A stretch of DNA of 64,000 nucleotides from TOLSYN sp963849065 (GCA_963849065.1 CAWKFM010000001.1:372001-436000); one strand, 5' to 3'; shown: positions 27,169-37,980, counted from the stretch's first letter. The notes: generated by a model not told the origin, from the letters alone. Program-made: numbers and translations.

Positions 27169-27741
27169 CAAAACCACTAGCGCCGCCCTCGCCTTCCGTC
27201 CCCGCAAGTGGCTGATTCTTCGCCGCGCAGATTTCGGCCGATTCCGTAGCAAAAGTGGTATTTATCTAACCCATCCACCGCCCGAAGCACAGAAGAATTG
27301 TGCGTCGACCAATTCGTGGTCTGTCCAGCAGGGAATTGAACGAAGCGCGCGGTTGGACGTCGTCGGCGCGCCCTCTCCGGGCTATGGAACAGGGTCCGCC
27401 CCTCCCCGGCGAGCAAACTCACGACGGCGCAGAGGTTTGCTTGGGTAAGAGTCCATAACCCTCCGCCATCGCTTTAGTTCGAGTGAGTTGCAGAGCGAAG
27501 TACTACTTGGGGGTACGAACCAGAAGCCTGACGCCAGACAGGTTCAGCCAACGATGAGAAAAAGTCGCCGCGTTAATCTTCTACGGTGTTTACCTGAGGT
27601 ATTGGACAGACCGCAATTCCCGCGACGGTGTTACTAACGTGTCCAACCGACATTTGGGTCATACTTATATTCATCGCTTCGGTCAACGTTCAGAGGTAAG
27701 CTTCATGGATTGTGGTCTCTCTAGCTGGTGGGGTGGGTGAG
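27169..27741. other. Intergenic region upstream of hybrid kinase
   Basis: About 570 bases with only short, unconvincing frames. It follows the resolvase fragment and precedes the kinase, whose promoter must lie here. No palindromic operator or terminator was identified. Confidence 0.35.
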
Positions 27742-30303
27742 ATGAACAGACTCGGTGCGCTCCTGAAGCGCCCCTTTTTCATTGCGTCCGTTTACGCATT
27801 TGTCTCGTGGATTTGGATTTCTGTTTCGGATACGCTCCTTCATCAGGCCAACCTGAGTCGACGCGTTGCAGGAATGATCGACACCGCAAAAGGCTCGGTT
27901 TTCGTAGCTGTGACCGCTATACTGATGTACTCCTTACTACGCATCGCCACGAGGGAACTTGCACACGCGAGTCGAGCGGAGGATGCACGGACGGAATCTG
28001 AGCAGCGTTTTCGCGTGCTGGCAGATAGTGCTCCTGTTCTGGTCTGGATGTCCGACGTCGACGCAAAGTGCGACTATTTCAACACAGAGTGGTTGAGGTT
28101 CACCGGACGCGGTCTTGAGCGAGAATTGGAAAGTGGGTGGACTGAAGGAATCCACCGTGAAGATGTTCAGGGCTATCTTGACGCCTACCGGGACGCATTC
28201 AGCGCACGCCGAGCATTGACCGCGGAGTTCCGCCTACGAAGGCACGATGGTCAGTACCGTTGGGTTCTCAATAACGGAGTTCCGCGCTTCACGGAAACCG
28301 GCGCATTCGCAGGATTCATCTGGAGCTGCGTTGACATTTCCGACCAGAAAGAAGCAGCGGCAGCTCTGTCGTCCGCCAACGAAATGCTTCTTGGGTGGAC
28401 TCAAAGTGCCACAAGCCGACTTGCTGCAATCGTAGAGGGTTCCGAAGACGCGATTATCGGTTATACACTGGACGGCGTTGTTACCGATTGGAATCAAGCA
28501 GCTACGCGGCTATATGGGTATTCAGCGGACGAGAGTATTGGACGAAGTGCTTCGCATTTAGCGCCTCCAAATAATTTGAACGAAATTAGGGAAATTGTAG
28601 AAACCATAGCGGCTGGCGGGCGAATCCGGCAGCGTGAAGGGCTGCGTCAACGGAAAGATGGCAGTCTGGTGGATGTTTCATATAGCAGCTTTCCAATTTC
28701 TGGGCCGGCCGGATCAATCGTCGGTGGTGCCACCATCTTGCACGATATCACTCAGCGCAAGCAGACGATTGAGACACTTAGGAAAAGTGAAGAGCGCTTT
28801 CAACTTGCGGCAAAAGCTACCAAGGATGTCATTTGGGACTTGGATATTCAGAGTGGGAGTCGATGGTGGAGTGACAGCTACTGGAAACTCTATGGACATT
28901 CGCCAGGTACCAAAGAAACGGAATCGGAGGCATGGAAAGATCGCATTCACCCCGAAGATCGAGATCGTGTGTGGAATGCATTTCAGTCTGCGCTGTTACA
29001 GCGGATTGAATCTAGTCAAGTCGAGTATCGTATTCGGCGGGTTGACAACTCCTACTCGGTAGTTTTAGGTAGCGCATACATCACTTATGACGAAAGCGGG
29101 CTACCGATACGCGCAGTCGGTGCTATCACGGATTTAAGCGAAGGTCGTGAATTGGAGGCACAGTTTCGGCAAGCACAGAAGATGGAAGCTGTGGGACGGC
29201 TTGCTGGGGGTATTGCCCATGACTTTAATAACTTTCTGTTGGTCATCACTAGCTACGCCGAGATGATGCGGGAGCAACTAAACCCAGAAGACAGATTCCA
29301 TCGGAATCTCGAACAGATGCTCAAAGCCGCCGAAAGAGCTGCCTCTTTGACTCACCAACTACTTGCATTCAGTCGCCAACAAGTGCTTGCTCCGCGCATC
29401 ATCGACTTGAATTCCGTGGTCGAAGACAGTTTGAAGCTCATTCGGCGTCTGATAGGGGAAGATATCAGGATAAACGTTTCGCTCGGCGCGCCTTTCTGGG
29501 CAGTGAAAGCTGATCCGGGGCAGATTGTTCAGGTCTTGATGAATCTCTGTGTCAACGCACGCGATGCCATGCCGAATGGCGGCGAGTTGACAATTGAAAC
29601 CAGCAATATCTCCTTCGATGCCGGAGCTGCGAATATAAGTCCAGCCCTTCTTCCGGGCAAGTACGCTGCTTTAATTTTGCGCGACACTGGAACGGGAATG
29701 ACGAAGGAGGTTCAATACCGCCTCTTCGAACCATTTTTTACCACTAAGGATTCAGGAAAAGGAACCGGTCTTGGGCTCTCAACGGTCTTTGGCATCATCA
29801 AGCAAAGCGGGGGATACATTTGGGTCGATAGCGAACTTGGTCGCGGCAGTTCTTTCACCATCTATCTTCCCGCCGTCGATGCACCACTGACGACGGTTGT
29901 CATCCCAGAGATCACGGACGCCGATGGGCACGGCGAAGTCATCCTGCTGGTTGACGATGAAAATGCACTGCGAGGGCCGATCTCCGATTACCTTAGTATG
30001 CATGGATACTATGTGCTCGCGGCGTCGGACGGAGCTCAAGCTTTGCAGATCGCGAAACAGCACAGAGATTCGATTCAGTTGCTGTTCACTGACGTAGTTC
30101 TGCCCAAATTAAGCGGCGTAGAACTTGCTCGTGAGGTCACAAGGATTTGTCCAAAGGTGGTGACTCTCTTTATGTCCGGGTACACCGACCGCGAAGTGAC
30201 TGATTATGACCCGACGAATTCAAAAATTGGGTTCCTCCAGAAACCGTTTGCACTGCAAACCCTAATGCAAAAACTACGAGAGATGATTACCGCGAAAGAG
30301 TGA
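27742..30303 (+). CDS. Membrane-anchored PAS hybrid histidine kinase
   Basis: 853 residues from the ATG at 27742 (GGTGGGTGAG upstream); a GTG ten codons earlier is possible. Two hydrophobic helices (about 12-30 and 52-70) anchor it in the inner membrane with little between them. Three PAS/PAC domains follow (about 95-215, 225-345 and 355-470), then HisKA with His493 in IAHDFNN. HATPase carries VNARDAMP and GTGLGLS, and a receiver has Asp784 in LLFTDVVLPK. The same architecture and signature motifs recur in the next kinase gene. There is no dedicated output regulator next to it. Base composition is AT-richer than in the core genes at the right of the window. Confidence 0.93.
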   Translation: MNRLGALLKRPFFIASVYAFVSWIWISVSDTLLHQANLSRRVAGMIDTAKGSVFVAVTAILMYSLLRIATRELAHASRAEDARTESEQRFRVLADSAPVLVWMSDVDAKCDYFNTEWLRFTGRGLERELESGWTEGIHREDVQGYLDAYRDAFSARRALTAEFRLRRHDGQYRWVLNNGVPRFTETGAFAGFIWSCVDISDQKEAAAALSSANEMLLGWTQSATSRLAAIVEGSEDAIIGYTLDGVVTDWNQAATRLYGYSADESIGRSASHLAPPNNLNEIREIVETIAAGGRIRQREGLRQRKDGSLVDVSYSSFPISGPAGSIVGGATILHDITQRKQTIETLRKSEERFQLAAKATKDVIWDLDIQSGSRWWSDSYWKLYGHSPGTKETESEAWKDRIHPEDRDRVWNAFQSALLQRIESSQVEYRIRRVDNSYSVVLGSAYITYDESGLPIRAVGAITDLSEGRELEAQFRQAQKMEAVGRLAGGIAHDFNNFLLVITSYAEMMREQLNPEDRFHRNLEQMLKAAERAASLTHQLLAFSRQQVLAPRIIDLNSVVEDSLKLIRRLIGEDIRINVSLGAPFWAVKADPGQIVQVLMNLCVNARDAMPNGGELTIETSNISFDAGAANISPALLPGKYAALILRDTGTGMTKEVQYRLFEPFFTTKDSGKGTGLGLSTVFGIIKQSGGYIWVDSELGRGSSFTIYLPAVDAPLTTVVIPEITDADGHGEVILLVDDENALRGPISDYLSMHGYYVLAASDGAQALQIAKQHRDSIQLLFTDVVLPKLSGVELAREVTRICPKVVTLFMSGYTDREVTDYDPTNSKIGFLQKPFALQTLMQKLREMITAKE

Positions 30304-30321
30304 CGGAATTGTGTATCCCGA

Positions 30322-30462
30322 CTGCCGAAGCGATTCGACCCGAAACACACGCTCGTCGAGGAGTTGAAGCGCAAGAACTTCGTGGTGTCGGTGGCGTTGA
30401 CCGAGGAGCAGGTCACGGGACTAGCTGGAGCGGTTCTCTGCATAATGCCCAGCGTTATTTGA
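30322..30462 (+). pseudogene. Orphan coding fragment resembling the 24.3-kb minus-strand frame
   Basis: A 46-codon open frame without a start encodes RFDPKHTLVEELKRKNFVVS and then VALTEEQ. The LVEELKRKNFVVSVALTEE block aligns with FIDDLKRNDFVASVAFAEE on the minus strand at 24.3 kb. It ends at a TGA at 30460. The family was not identified. Confidence 0.35.
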
Positions 30463-30493
30463 TCATCGAAAATACCTAAAAAGTTGGTGTCGA

Positions 30494-32467
30494 ATGAAAA
30501 GTCTGTTATTACCTCAAGATGTCATTGATCTGCTCCCTACGGCCATTCATATTTGCGGTCTTCCTTCCTCACGCCTCGTTCAGTTTAATCGGGCCGCCGC
30601 TGAATTGTGGGGGCGCGAACCTGAACTTAACTGTGATACACACCGATTCTGTGGTGTTTGTCCAATGACTACTCGCGACGATAGCCCTGTTCCTTCAGAC
30701 GAATGCCCAATGGTATCGGTACTCGAAACAGGCGTTCCAGTACGTGGCTTCCAAGGAATTATTAAACGTCCCGATGGTTCTCAAGTAAGGGTTGTAGCTA
30801 ATATCGACCCGATAAAGGATGACTCTGGACAGATTATTGGCGCAATCAACGTATTACAGGACGTCACTGCGCAGTTGGAAGCTGATTCTGCACAGAAGAA
30901 GATGGAATTGCAACTTGGGCAATTCATGAACTCGGGCTTGTTCGGCATCCTTTACTGGACACTGGATGAACACGGCACTTGCATCACTGATGCCAATGAT
31001 GCAGTAGTGGCATTGACGGGATATACTCGCGAGGAAATGGAGTCCGGCGAAATCCGAAGGGAGAACATTACACCGCCTGAATATAGCGAAACGCATCATA
31101 AGGCCATTACGCAGGCATTAACCGAAGGGATAACAAAGCCTTACGAATCAGAAATCATTGCTAAGGATGGTCATCGTATCCCGGTTTTGCTGCAGGGTGT
31201 GATGCTGGATCCCAAGAAACAATTGGGCATGGGGCTGCTCATCGACATAAGCGAACTGTGCGCGATTCGTGAGAGGGCTGAATTATTAGAGTCACAAATT
31301 GCGCTCGCCCGGAAGATGGAGGCAGTTGGACAATTGGCGGCTGTGGTCGCACACGAGTTTAACAATCTTTTTATGGGCATCAGCATACAAACCGAGCTTT
31401 TGATGAAAACGTCTGATCCGAGCAAGGCGGAAGAGCGAGCAGGGCTGATTCTTTCCAATATTAAAAGTGGTGGGGACCTGACAAAAAAGCTCCTGTCGTT
31501 TAGCCACCGACAGGAACTCGCGACCTCGATTTTTGACCTAAATCAACTTGTGACGGCAACGACTGGGATGACCCGAAGTATCCTTGCTACGAACATCAAT
31601 GTGGTTACCCGGTTGTCGGAAGCTCCGTGTTGGGTCAATGCAGACCATGAACAGATGGAGCGGGCTCTCATTAACTTGATTATCAATGCACGCGAGGCAA
31701 TGCTGGAAGGAGGAAAACTCGTTATAAGCACCTTCCATATCTCTACGGGAGACCATGAACTTGGTCTGCATGGCGACGTCCCTGCAGGAGCGTACTCGGT
31801 GATGACAGTTGCCGACACTGGGCGCGGCATTTCGGAAGAACGCTTAGGGAAAATTTTCGAGCCATTTTTTACGACCAAACAAAACGAGCGCGGAACTGGA
31901 CTCGGGCTTTCAATTGTCTATGGTTCCGTTACCCAATGTGGAGGGCATATCCGTGTCAGAAGCACAGTCGGTGCGGGCTCAACATTCTACGTTTACATTC
32001 CCTCGGTAACACAGACACAGACGGAGCAACCGATACTCAACCCACGCCCATTGGAAATATCCGACGCATCCCGCTCCCTCGAAGGTGCGGTTCTGGTTGT
32101 GGATGACGATGCGTTGGTGCGTACAAGCATCCGGGCGTACCTCGAACTGAACGGCTTGACCGTTCGCGACTGTGCAGATGCCTCTGAAGCCTTAGGAATC
32201 GCTTCGGAACTCAAGGACAAAATGATTTTACTCATTACCGACGTCGTGATGCCAAAGATGACGGGCATTGAACTTGCGCGGGTGCTAGAAATTGAGATGC
32301 CGGAACTTCCTATCATCTTTATGTCGGGATATGCTGCAGGAGAAAAAGGACACGAGGAGTTTGGGCAAGCGAAATTCCTTCAGAAGCCGTTCACCTGTGC
32401 CACACTGATGGATGCCGTGTGGGAAAGATTGCGAGCTTGTCGTTGGCAGGGGAAAAATCAGAACTAA
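30494..32467 (+). CDS. Soluble PAS hybrid histidine kinase with cysteine cluster in first PAS
   Basis: 657 residues, no membrane segment. The first PAS (about 10-130) contains cysteines at 47, 53, 56 and 71 in a Cx5CxxCx14C arrangement, unusual for a PAS and able in principle to bind a metal or Fe-S cluster. A second PAS (about 145-265) is followed by HisKA with His287 in VAHEFNN. The ATPase domain has INAREAM and GTGLGLS, and the receiver has Asp583 in LLITDVVMPKM. It lies 190 bases after another hybrid kinase in the same direction. The downstream target is unknown. Confidence 0.92.
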   Translation: MKSLLLPQDVIDLLPTAIHICGLPSSRLVQFNRAAAELWGREPELNCDTHRFCGVCPMTTRDDSPVPSDECPMVSVLETGVPVRGFQGIIKRPDGSQVRVVANIDPIKDDSGQIIGAINVLQDVTAQLEADSAQKKMELQLGQFMNSGLFGILYWTLDEHGTCITDANDAVVALTGYTREEMESGEIRRENITPPEYSETHHKAITQALTEGITKPYESEIIAKDGHRIPVLLQGVMLDPKKQLGMGLLIDISELCAIRERAELLESQIALARKMEAVGQLAAVVAHEFNNLFMGISIQTELLMKTSDPSKAEERAGLILSNIKSGGDLTKKLLSFSHRQELATSIFDLNQLVTATTGMTRSILATNINVVTRLSEAPCWVNADHEQMERALINLIINAREAMLEGGKLVISTFHISTGDHELGLHGDVPAGAYSVMTVADTGRGISEERLGKIFEPFFTTKQNERGTGLGLSIVYGSVTQCGGHIRVRSTVGAGSTFYVYIPSVTQTQTEQPILNPRPLEISDASRSLEGAVLVVDDDALVRTSIRAYLELNGLTVRDCADASEALGIASELKDKMILLITDVVMPKMTGIELARVLEIEMPELPIIFMSGYAAGEKGHEEFGQAKFLQKPFTCATLMDAVWERLRACRWQGKNQN

Positions 32468-32749
32468 TCACCGCCTCAGGCTCGCTTGGAGAGGAGAATC
32501 ACTGTCTTCTGAGAAGAACTTCAATCCTGTCGCGATCCTGCACCGCTCCTCCGAGCTTATCGTGAGACCCACTTGAAGTCTGCCGGGTCGGAGACGTGGT
32601 TCCCATCGTTGAGAGTTGCCGCTCAGTTCCATAGTGGGAATTTGCTTAAAGAATAATTGCTTAATACCTCCGAAGGTAATCTATCTCTATTTGGGAATCT
32701 GGCCTACTCTCGAACTACCAAATACCAGAGTGGGGACGACCTTTAGATT
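32468..32749. other. Intergenic gap
   Basis: About 280 bases, AT-rich just before the HipA-like gene (likely promoter). No gene or RNA was recognised. Confidence 0.35.
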
Positions 32750-33598
32750 ATGTCAGTCACCTTGACAAAGCACATTCGTGTCCTACGAGGCGGATCGCAG
32801 CCTCATCTTATGCAAGCCAACGACGGCAAACATTATGTCGTGAAATTTCAAGGTAATCCGCAAGGCAGCAGTGTCTTGGCCAACGAAATGCTTGCGGCTA
32901 ATCTCGCTGAGGCATTAGGGTTGCCTGTGCCTGCTGCAAAAATTGTCGAACTCCCTCTTGCCCTCAGGGAAGCCCTCCACTTTGAAACTCCGAACGGGCG
33001 AGAGCCAATCCGTCCTGGACTTCACCTGGGTTCCCCGCTAGTCATCACCAGTTTAGAGGGCCGATCCTACGATTTCCTGCCGCGTAGCTTTCAGCATTTA
33101 GTCAGGAATCCGGAGTATTTAGTTGGCATCCAGCTCTTTGACCTCTGGACGGGGAATCGTGATATTAGGCAATCTATATATTGGAAGTATTCAAATGATA
33201 AGAAGTACAATGTCACGTTCATCGATAACGGGCATTCGTTCGGCGGACCGGAATGGAAATTTGCTCCGTTAGTCCTTCCGAAAGGTACGCTCACTGAGCC
33301 CTTTGCTACTGAGGCATGGCTGCGTTGGGCAGATCGAATCGTGACATTTCCTGTTAAGGATTTTGAGAAGGCTCAATCTCGCCTGATTCCACCCGAGTGG
33401 ACTGGTGGATTAAGGCGTTTCTCGTCAATCTTTGGAGAGTTACGGTTCCGTCAAGCGACTATCGCTGCAGAAATTGCGCATCGACTCAAAAGAATCGCAA
33501 TCAGTGAGATGAACGCATGCAGGATCGATTGGCCGACGAATTCGGGGAACGAGCAGTCTTCAACAATATGCAACCCTCGCGATTTGTGTGCTACGTGA
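32750..33598 (+). CDS. HipA-like kinase domain protein (HipA_2 family)
   Basis: 282 residues. It shows a kinase-like N-lobe (YVVKFQGNPQGSSVLANE, with the lysine in VVKF), then a catalytic region LFDLWTGNRDIRQSIYW and a metal-binding TFIDNGHSFGG block. This order fits the stand-alone HipA_2 family, related to HipA toxins that phosphorylate translation factors but of unproven role. The last 20-30 residues look less conserved and overlap the next frame. A small partner gene overlaps its 3' end, as often seen beside this family. Confidence 0.78.
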   Translation: MSVTLTKHIRVLRGGSQPHLMQANDGKHYVVKFQGNPQGSSVLANEMLAANLAEALGLPVPAAKIVELPLALREALHFETPNGREPIRPGLHLGSPLVITSLEGRSYDFLPRSFQHLVRNPEYLVGIQLFDLWTGNRDIRQSIYWKYSNDKKYNVTFIDNGHSFGGPEWKFAPLVLPKGTLTEPFATEAWLRWADRIVTFPVKDFEKAQSRLIPPEWTGGLRRFSSIFGELRFRQATIAAEIAHRLKRIAISEMNACRIDWPTNSGNEQSSTICNPRDLCAT

Positions 33599-33798
33599 TT
33601 CGCTACGTACCAGATGTGAGCGAAGAAACCGGAATAGACTTTGCCCTCACAGCAAATATTCGACTCGACCCTCAATATATGGATCGAGCCCTTCGGTGGG
33701 AGAACTGTATTCGAGTCTTCCCGCCGAGGGAGATCGTAACGAGCGATTTCGAAGACACATTTGTGCTTTTATCTAGTGCTGAACTCGGCATTGAATAA
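33517..33798 (+). CDS. Small protein overlapping the HipA-like gene (DUF3037-like?)
   Basis: 93 residues from the ATG at 33517, or 76 from an ATG at 33568; both overlap the previous gene in another frame. RFVCYVIRYVPDVSEETGID resembles the opening strand of DUF3037 proteins, which are commonly encoded next to HipA_2 kinases, but it is shorter than the usual family length. The pairing is therefore plausible rather than shown. Confidence 0.55.
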   Translation: MQDRLADEFGERAVFNNMQPSRFVCYVIRYVPDVSEETGIDFALTANIRLDPQYMDRALRWENCIRVFPPREIVTSDFEDTFVLLSSAELGIE

Positions 33799-33922
33799 AA
33801 CCTCAGCGAAATATCACTCCGGAACTGGGTTGGGCTGCTTTTTTACCGAACAGTGATTCGGTCTCGCCCTGCACATTTTGCTTTGTTTATCAGTTTACCG
33901 ACGCGCTTAATCGCGGACCGAA

Positions 33923-35473
<1,551 letters not shown>

Positions 35474-35541
35474 AGATTTGAGACGTGATCGAATTTCTTC
35501 GACCCCATCCATGTACTTCTATTAGTCCTAGTGAGGAAATC

Positions 35542-36027
35542 ATGATTCTGCTTGTGACATCGAGCAATCGGGGCGTTGAGTGTGGCAACGCTATCGAACA
35601 AACAATGGGCGAGTCGGTTGAGGTCTGCGAGACCGTTCGCAAAGCGGCTTTGATGCTCCGGAACAATGAGTATTCGGCGGTGGTTCTGGATGATCCCATG
35701 GTGGAAGCGGATGGTGACACCTTGGAATCTCTACTGGACAATCTTGGCCTCGTCGTACCGGTCTATGTCAACCTTGCCATCAGCAATGCCGAGCGTATCG
35801 GCCGAGAACTTCGGTTGGCGATGCGCCGCAATCGGGAATTAAGGATGATAGCTACACGCGCCGCCGAGGGTAAGCTGCGCAGCGAGATTCGCGACGCAGT
35901 TATAAGAATTGTGCTTTCCGCTGAGCTGGCAATGCGCACTCCGGAGGTACCCTTGGACGCGCTTGAAAAGTTGACCTCGGTGTGCCAACTTGCGAGCAAT
36001 ATTAGTTCTCGGCTGGCGGTCGACTGA
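35542..36027 (+). CDS. Receiver-like small protein, partner of the NtrC-family regulator
   Basis: 161 residues from the ATG at 35542, chosen for the GAGGA five bases upstream rather than the ATG at 35485. It begins as a receiver fold (MILLVTSSN, then AVVLDDPMVEADG) but lacks the acidic pair after the first strand and the usual threonine/lysine positions, so it is probably a pseudo-receiver. The C-terminal half is helical (RSEIRDAVIRIVLSAELA) and could form a dimerisation or phosphotransfer-like bundle, with no obvious phosphohistidine. It sits 68 bases behind the regulator and likely modulates it. Confidence 0.72.
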   Translation: MILLVTSSNRGVECGNAIEQTMGESVEVCETVRKAALMLRNNEYSAVVLDDPMVEADGDTLESLLDNLGLVVPVYVNLAISNAERIGRELRLAMRRNRELRMIATRAAEGKLRSEIRDAVIRIVLSAELAMRTPEVPLDALEKLTSVCQLASNISSRLAVD

Positions 36028-36135
36028 CGCGAAGGCTGTAGAACGGCATAGATATGACCGGACACAGCGGCGGTATTCCGGGTTGCTCGCGAGTTTGAAG
36101 GTGTGACGCGGCGGGTGGTGACACCCTGATGTGGG

Positions 36136-36600
36136 TCACACCGATTGCGGCATACTTAGTTCCGGGGACAGTGCTTTCTGCACGCGGTTGCTGCATCCAT
36201 CGGGTAACCAGCATACGGACTCTACGCTCTCCAGATGCATATGTTCTTTTATCCAGTACTTGCCGATGGACAGCAACTGGAAAATAGCGGCGGTTTTCCC
36301 CTGCTCCAGTTCGACCTCGATGCCATTGAGTCGGGCGGTGATATCCATATTGGCTTCGCGTAGGTTATTCCGAAGACGACTGGAAAGGGAGAGATTGGGG
36401 AGGAGTTGCTCCTCGTGAGTGAAGTGCTGCAACATCATTTGTACAAGGCTGTCTGCGGCTTTCAGAATGTGGGGCATTTCTCGCCCGTGCAGAATCTCCT
36501 TTTCAAGCACGATGTAACGAACGCAAATCTCGACGTGCTCCTCGGCCAGATTGCGCACATCCAATGCGATCATCTCAAACATTCTTCTCGAAGTTTTCAT
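36136..36600 (-). CDS. Hemerythrin-like HHE domain protein
   Basis: 154 residues. Four-helix metal-binding pattern: EEHVEI in helix one, LQHFTHEEQLLPNL in the middle and KEHMHLESVE near the end supply His and Glu ligands for a di-iron or cation site. It may bind oxygen, nitric oxide or iron. The ATG at 36600 has AGAGGGAAAG upstream. It is clearly paralogous to the gene at 39282 on the other strand (shared HGREMPHILKAA/RGREMPSILKAA and HMHLESVES). Its position just inside the putative island edge suggests an acquired copy. Confidence 0.82.
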   Translation of the reverse strand: MKTSRRMFEMIALDVRNLAEEHVEICVRYIVLEKEILHGREMPHILKAADSLVQMMLQHFTHEEQLLPNLSLSSRLRNNLREANMDITARLNGIEVELEQGKTAAIFQLLSIGKYWIKEHMHLESVESVCWLPDGCSNRVQKALSPELSMPQSV

Positions 36601-37252
36601 CTTTCCCTCTTAGAGAGTAGCTTTGCAATTCAGCTTCCTATCTCCAGCACTCTGGAAGGAGTTTTGATTAAAATTACGCAAGAAGCCGGAAATAAAACCC
36701 GACACCGGGCTGGCTTTGACCAGAGCGACCGGATCAAGACCCTCGACCTGCCGGGTGAGCCGTTTCTGGCCACCATTGCGGCATCTATCGAGTCCGCGAT
36801 GGAGCCGGGAAAAGCCGCCGACGTCCGGTGTCGACCAGCCGATTTTTAATAACAACCATGACTATGAAAGACAAAACCCTGCTTCAACTCTGGCGCGACG
36901 GCATGAATAAACATGCGACATCGATTTGCAATACGAACGTAGAAACAAACTGTTTCCGGAAAGCCAAAGCTGAACTTGGCCGCTCCGCTTCCATTCGCTT
37001 GGTTGCCAAACGTGCTCAGGAACTAAAACTCAACCAGACCACAACTCATGGAGCAGCACACGAACAAAACTGACAAGAGCCTGTTTCGATTAGGCTGCTC
37101 CCAAAGAGTTCCCCTACCTGAAGCATCTCCCGCCCGCCAATCCAACCTCCCACAATGCAGGGTAGTCGCTCTTCCCCAGATTGACCCGGTTTCGCATCAG
37201 GGCACGGAGAGCGGACTGAACGCTTGGAGGTCAGGGCTGCGGTGAGATTGAA
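36601..37252. other. Intergenic region with small ORF and possible gene fragment
   Basis: About 650 bases. One plus frame ending at 36849 reads RIKTLDLPGEPFLATIAASI, which looks protein-like but lacks a start. A frame from ATG 36858 to 37073 encodes about 71 residues (MTMKDKTLLQLWRDG) with no recognised domain and no good ribosome-binding site. Neither is strong enough to call a gene. Confidence 0.35.
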
Positions 37253-37278
37253 ATGCCCACTTTTCGCAAAGTGGGCAT
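37253..37278 (-). terminator. Perfect 11-bp hairpin downstream of the repeat-protein gene
   Basis: The arms ATGCCCACTTT and AAAGTGGGCAT enclose a four-base loop. It lies 23 bases after the stop of the minus-strand gene at 37301. The run after the stem on that strand (TTTCAATC) is only modestly U-rich, so it may be a terminator or an mRNA-stabilising stem. Confidence 0.6.
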
Positions 37279-37300
37279 CGGCAAGGGCGCAGAACTTTTC

Positions 37301-37681
37301 CTAAGCAGCCCGTTTCTGGATATCTTCCGTCGCCTCGGGCACAGAGATTTTTCCCAGCGCAGAGGTCAGCGGGTAGGCTAGATCGTATTCCGCGATCATC
37401 TCTTCTCTTTTTTGAGCAGATGTCATCGGCGGTGCCGAGGTCAGCGGAAAGGCCAAGTCGTATGCAGTGATCGTCTCTTCTGGACTCAACGAATTTGATG
37501 GGAACTTGAGAACCCTGTTTGGTTTGTGCGCGGAAAGCTTCCCCGGCGCAGAAGTTAGCGCGTAGACTGCGTCATATTCCGCGATCATCTCCTGTCTTTT
37601 GTGCTCAGAGATTGTCCCCGGCTGCGAAGTCAGCGGGAAGGTCAAATCATAGTCAGCGATCATCTCTGCTCTACCGGACAT
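37301..37681 (-). CDS. Short protein of four YDL-x-x-PLTSAPG repeats
   Basis: 126 residues from the ATG at 37681, which has a strong GGAGGGAG site. Four repeats start near residues 6, 31, 69 and 94. Each reads like EMIAEYDLAYPLTSAPGKIS, with variants DYDLTFPLTSQPGTIS, EYDAVYALTSAPGKLS and AYDLAFPLTSAPPMTS. The units are joined by short HKR linkers, with a longer insert between the second and third. There are no cysteines, no signal peptide and no hydrophobic segment. No family was recognised. It lies about 180 bases from the putative att site and is followed by a strong hairpin. Confidence 0.7.
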   Translation of the reverse strand: MSGRAEMIADYDLTFPLTSQPGTISEHKRQEMIAEYDAVYALTSAPGKLSAHKPNRVLKFPSNSLSPEETITAYDLAFPLTSAPPMTSAQKREEMIAEYDLAYPLTSALGKISVPEATEDIQKRAA

Positions 37682-37733
37682 ATATCTCCCTCCACATTGC
37701 TTGGAGGGAGCCCTGCTCAATTGAGTTGTCCGT

Positions 37734-37753
37734 GGGGGTATTTGCGGGGGTAT
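37734..37753 (+). repeat. Two GGGGGTAT direct repeats, possible integrase arm sites
   Basis: GGGGGTAT occurs at 37734-37741 and 37746-37753, spaced 12 bases apart, about 110 bases from the tRNA-like att sequence. Short direct repeats of this sort near tRNA attachment sites act as integrase arm-type sites in some islands. That role is inferred here. Confidence 0.4.
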
Positions 37754-37864
37754 CTATGTAAAATCATATCGCCAAAGCTGGCATAGGTAATGACGTAAAA
37801 CCAATTTATCGTAAATACAATAAAAGGTATATTGTGGTTCAAAAACGATGTTTCGCTGATCGTA

Positions 37865-37887
37865 TTCGAATCCCTCACCCTCCGCCA
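37865..37887 (+). other. Putative att site: 3' end of a serine tRNA
   Basis: The 23 bases start with a T-loop (TTCGAAT), continue with a T-stem arm (CCCTC) and end with an acceptor arm, discriminator G and CCA. The 5' half of the T-stem does not match, so identity stops at the T-loop. This is what an integration duplicate of a tRNA 3' end looks like. In this orientation the inserted element would lie to the left. Confidence 0.5.
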
Positions 37888-37980
37888 GAACTTCAAAACA
37901 AATGGGTCGCGCTTGCTACCACGCGAGCTGCCATTTTCTCGGAACTGGGTCGCCGACGCGCCTTGGCTGCTGCGTTGGCT

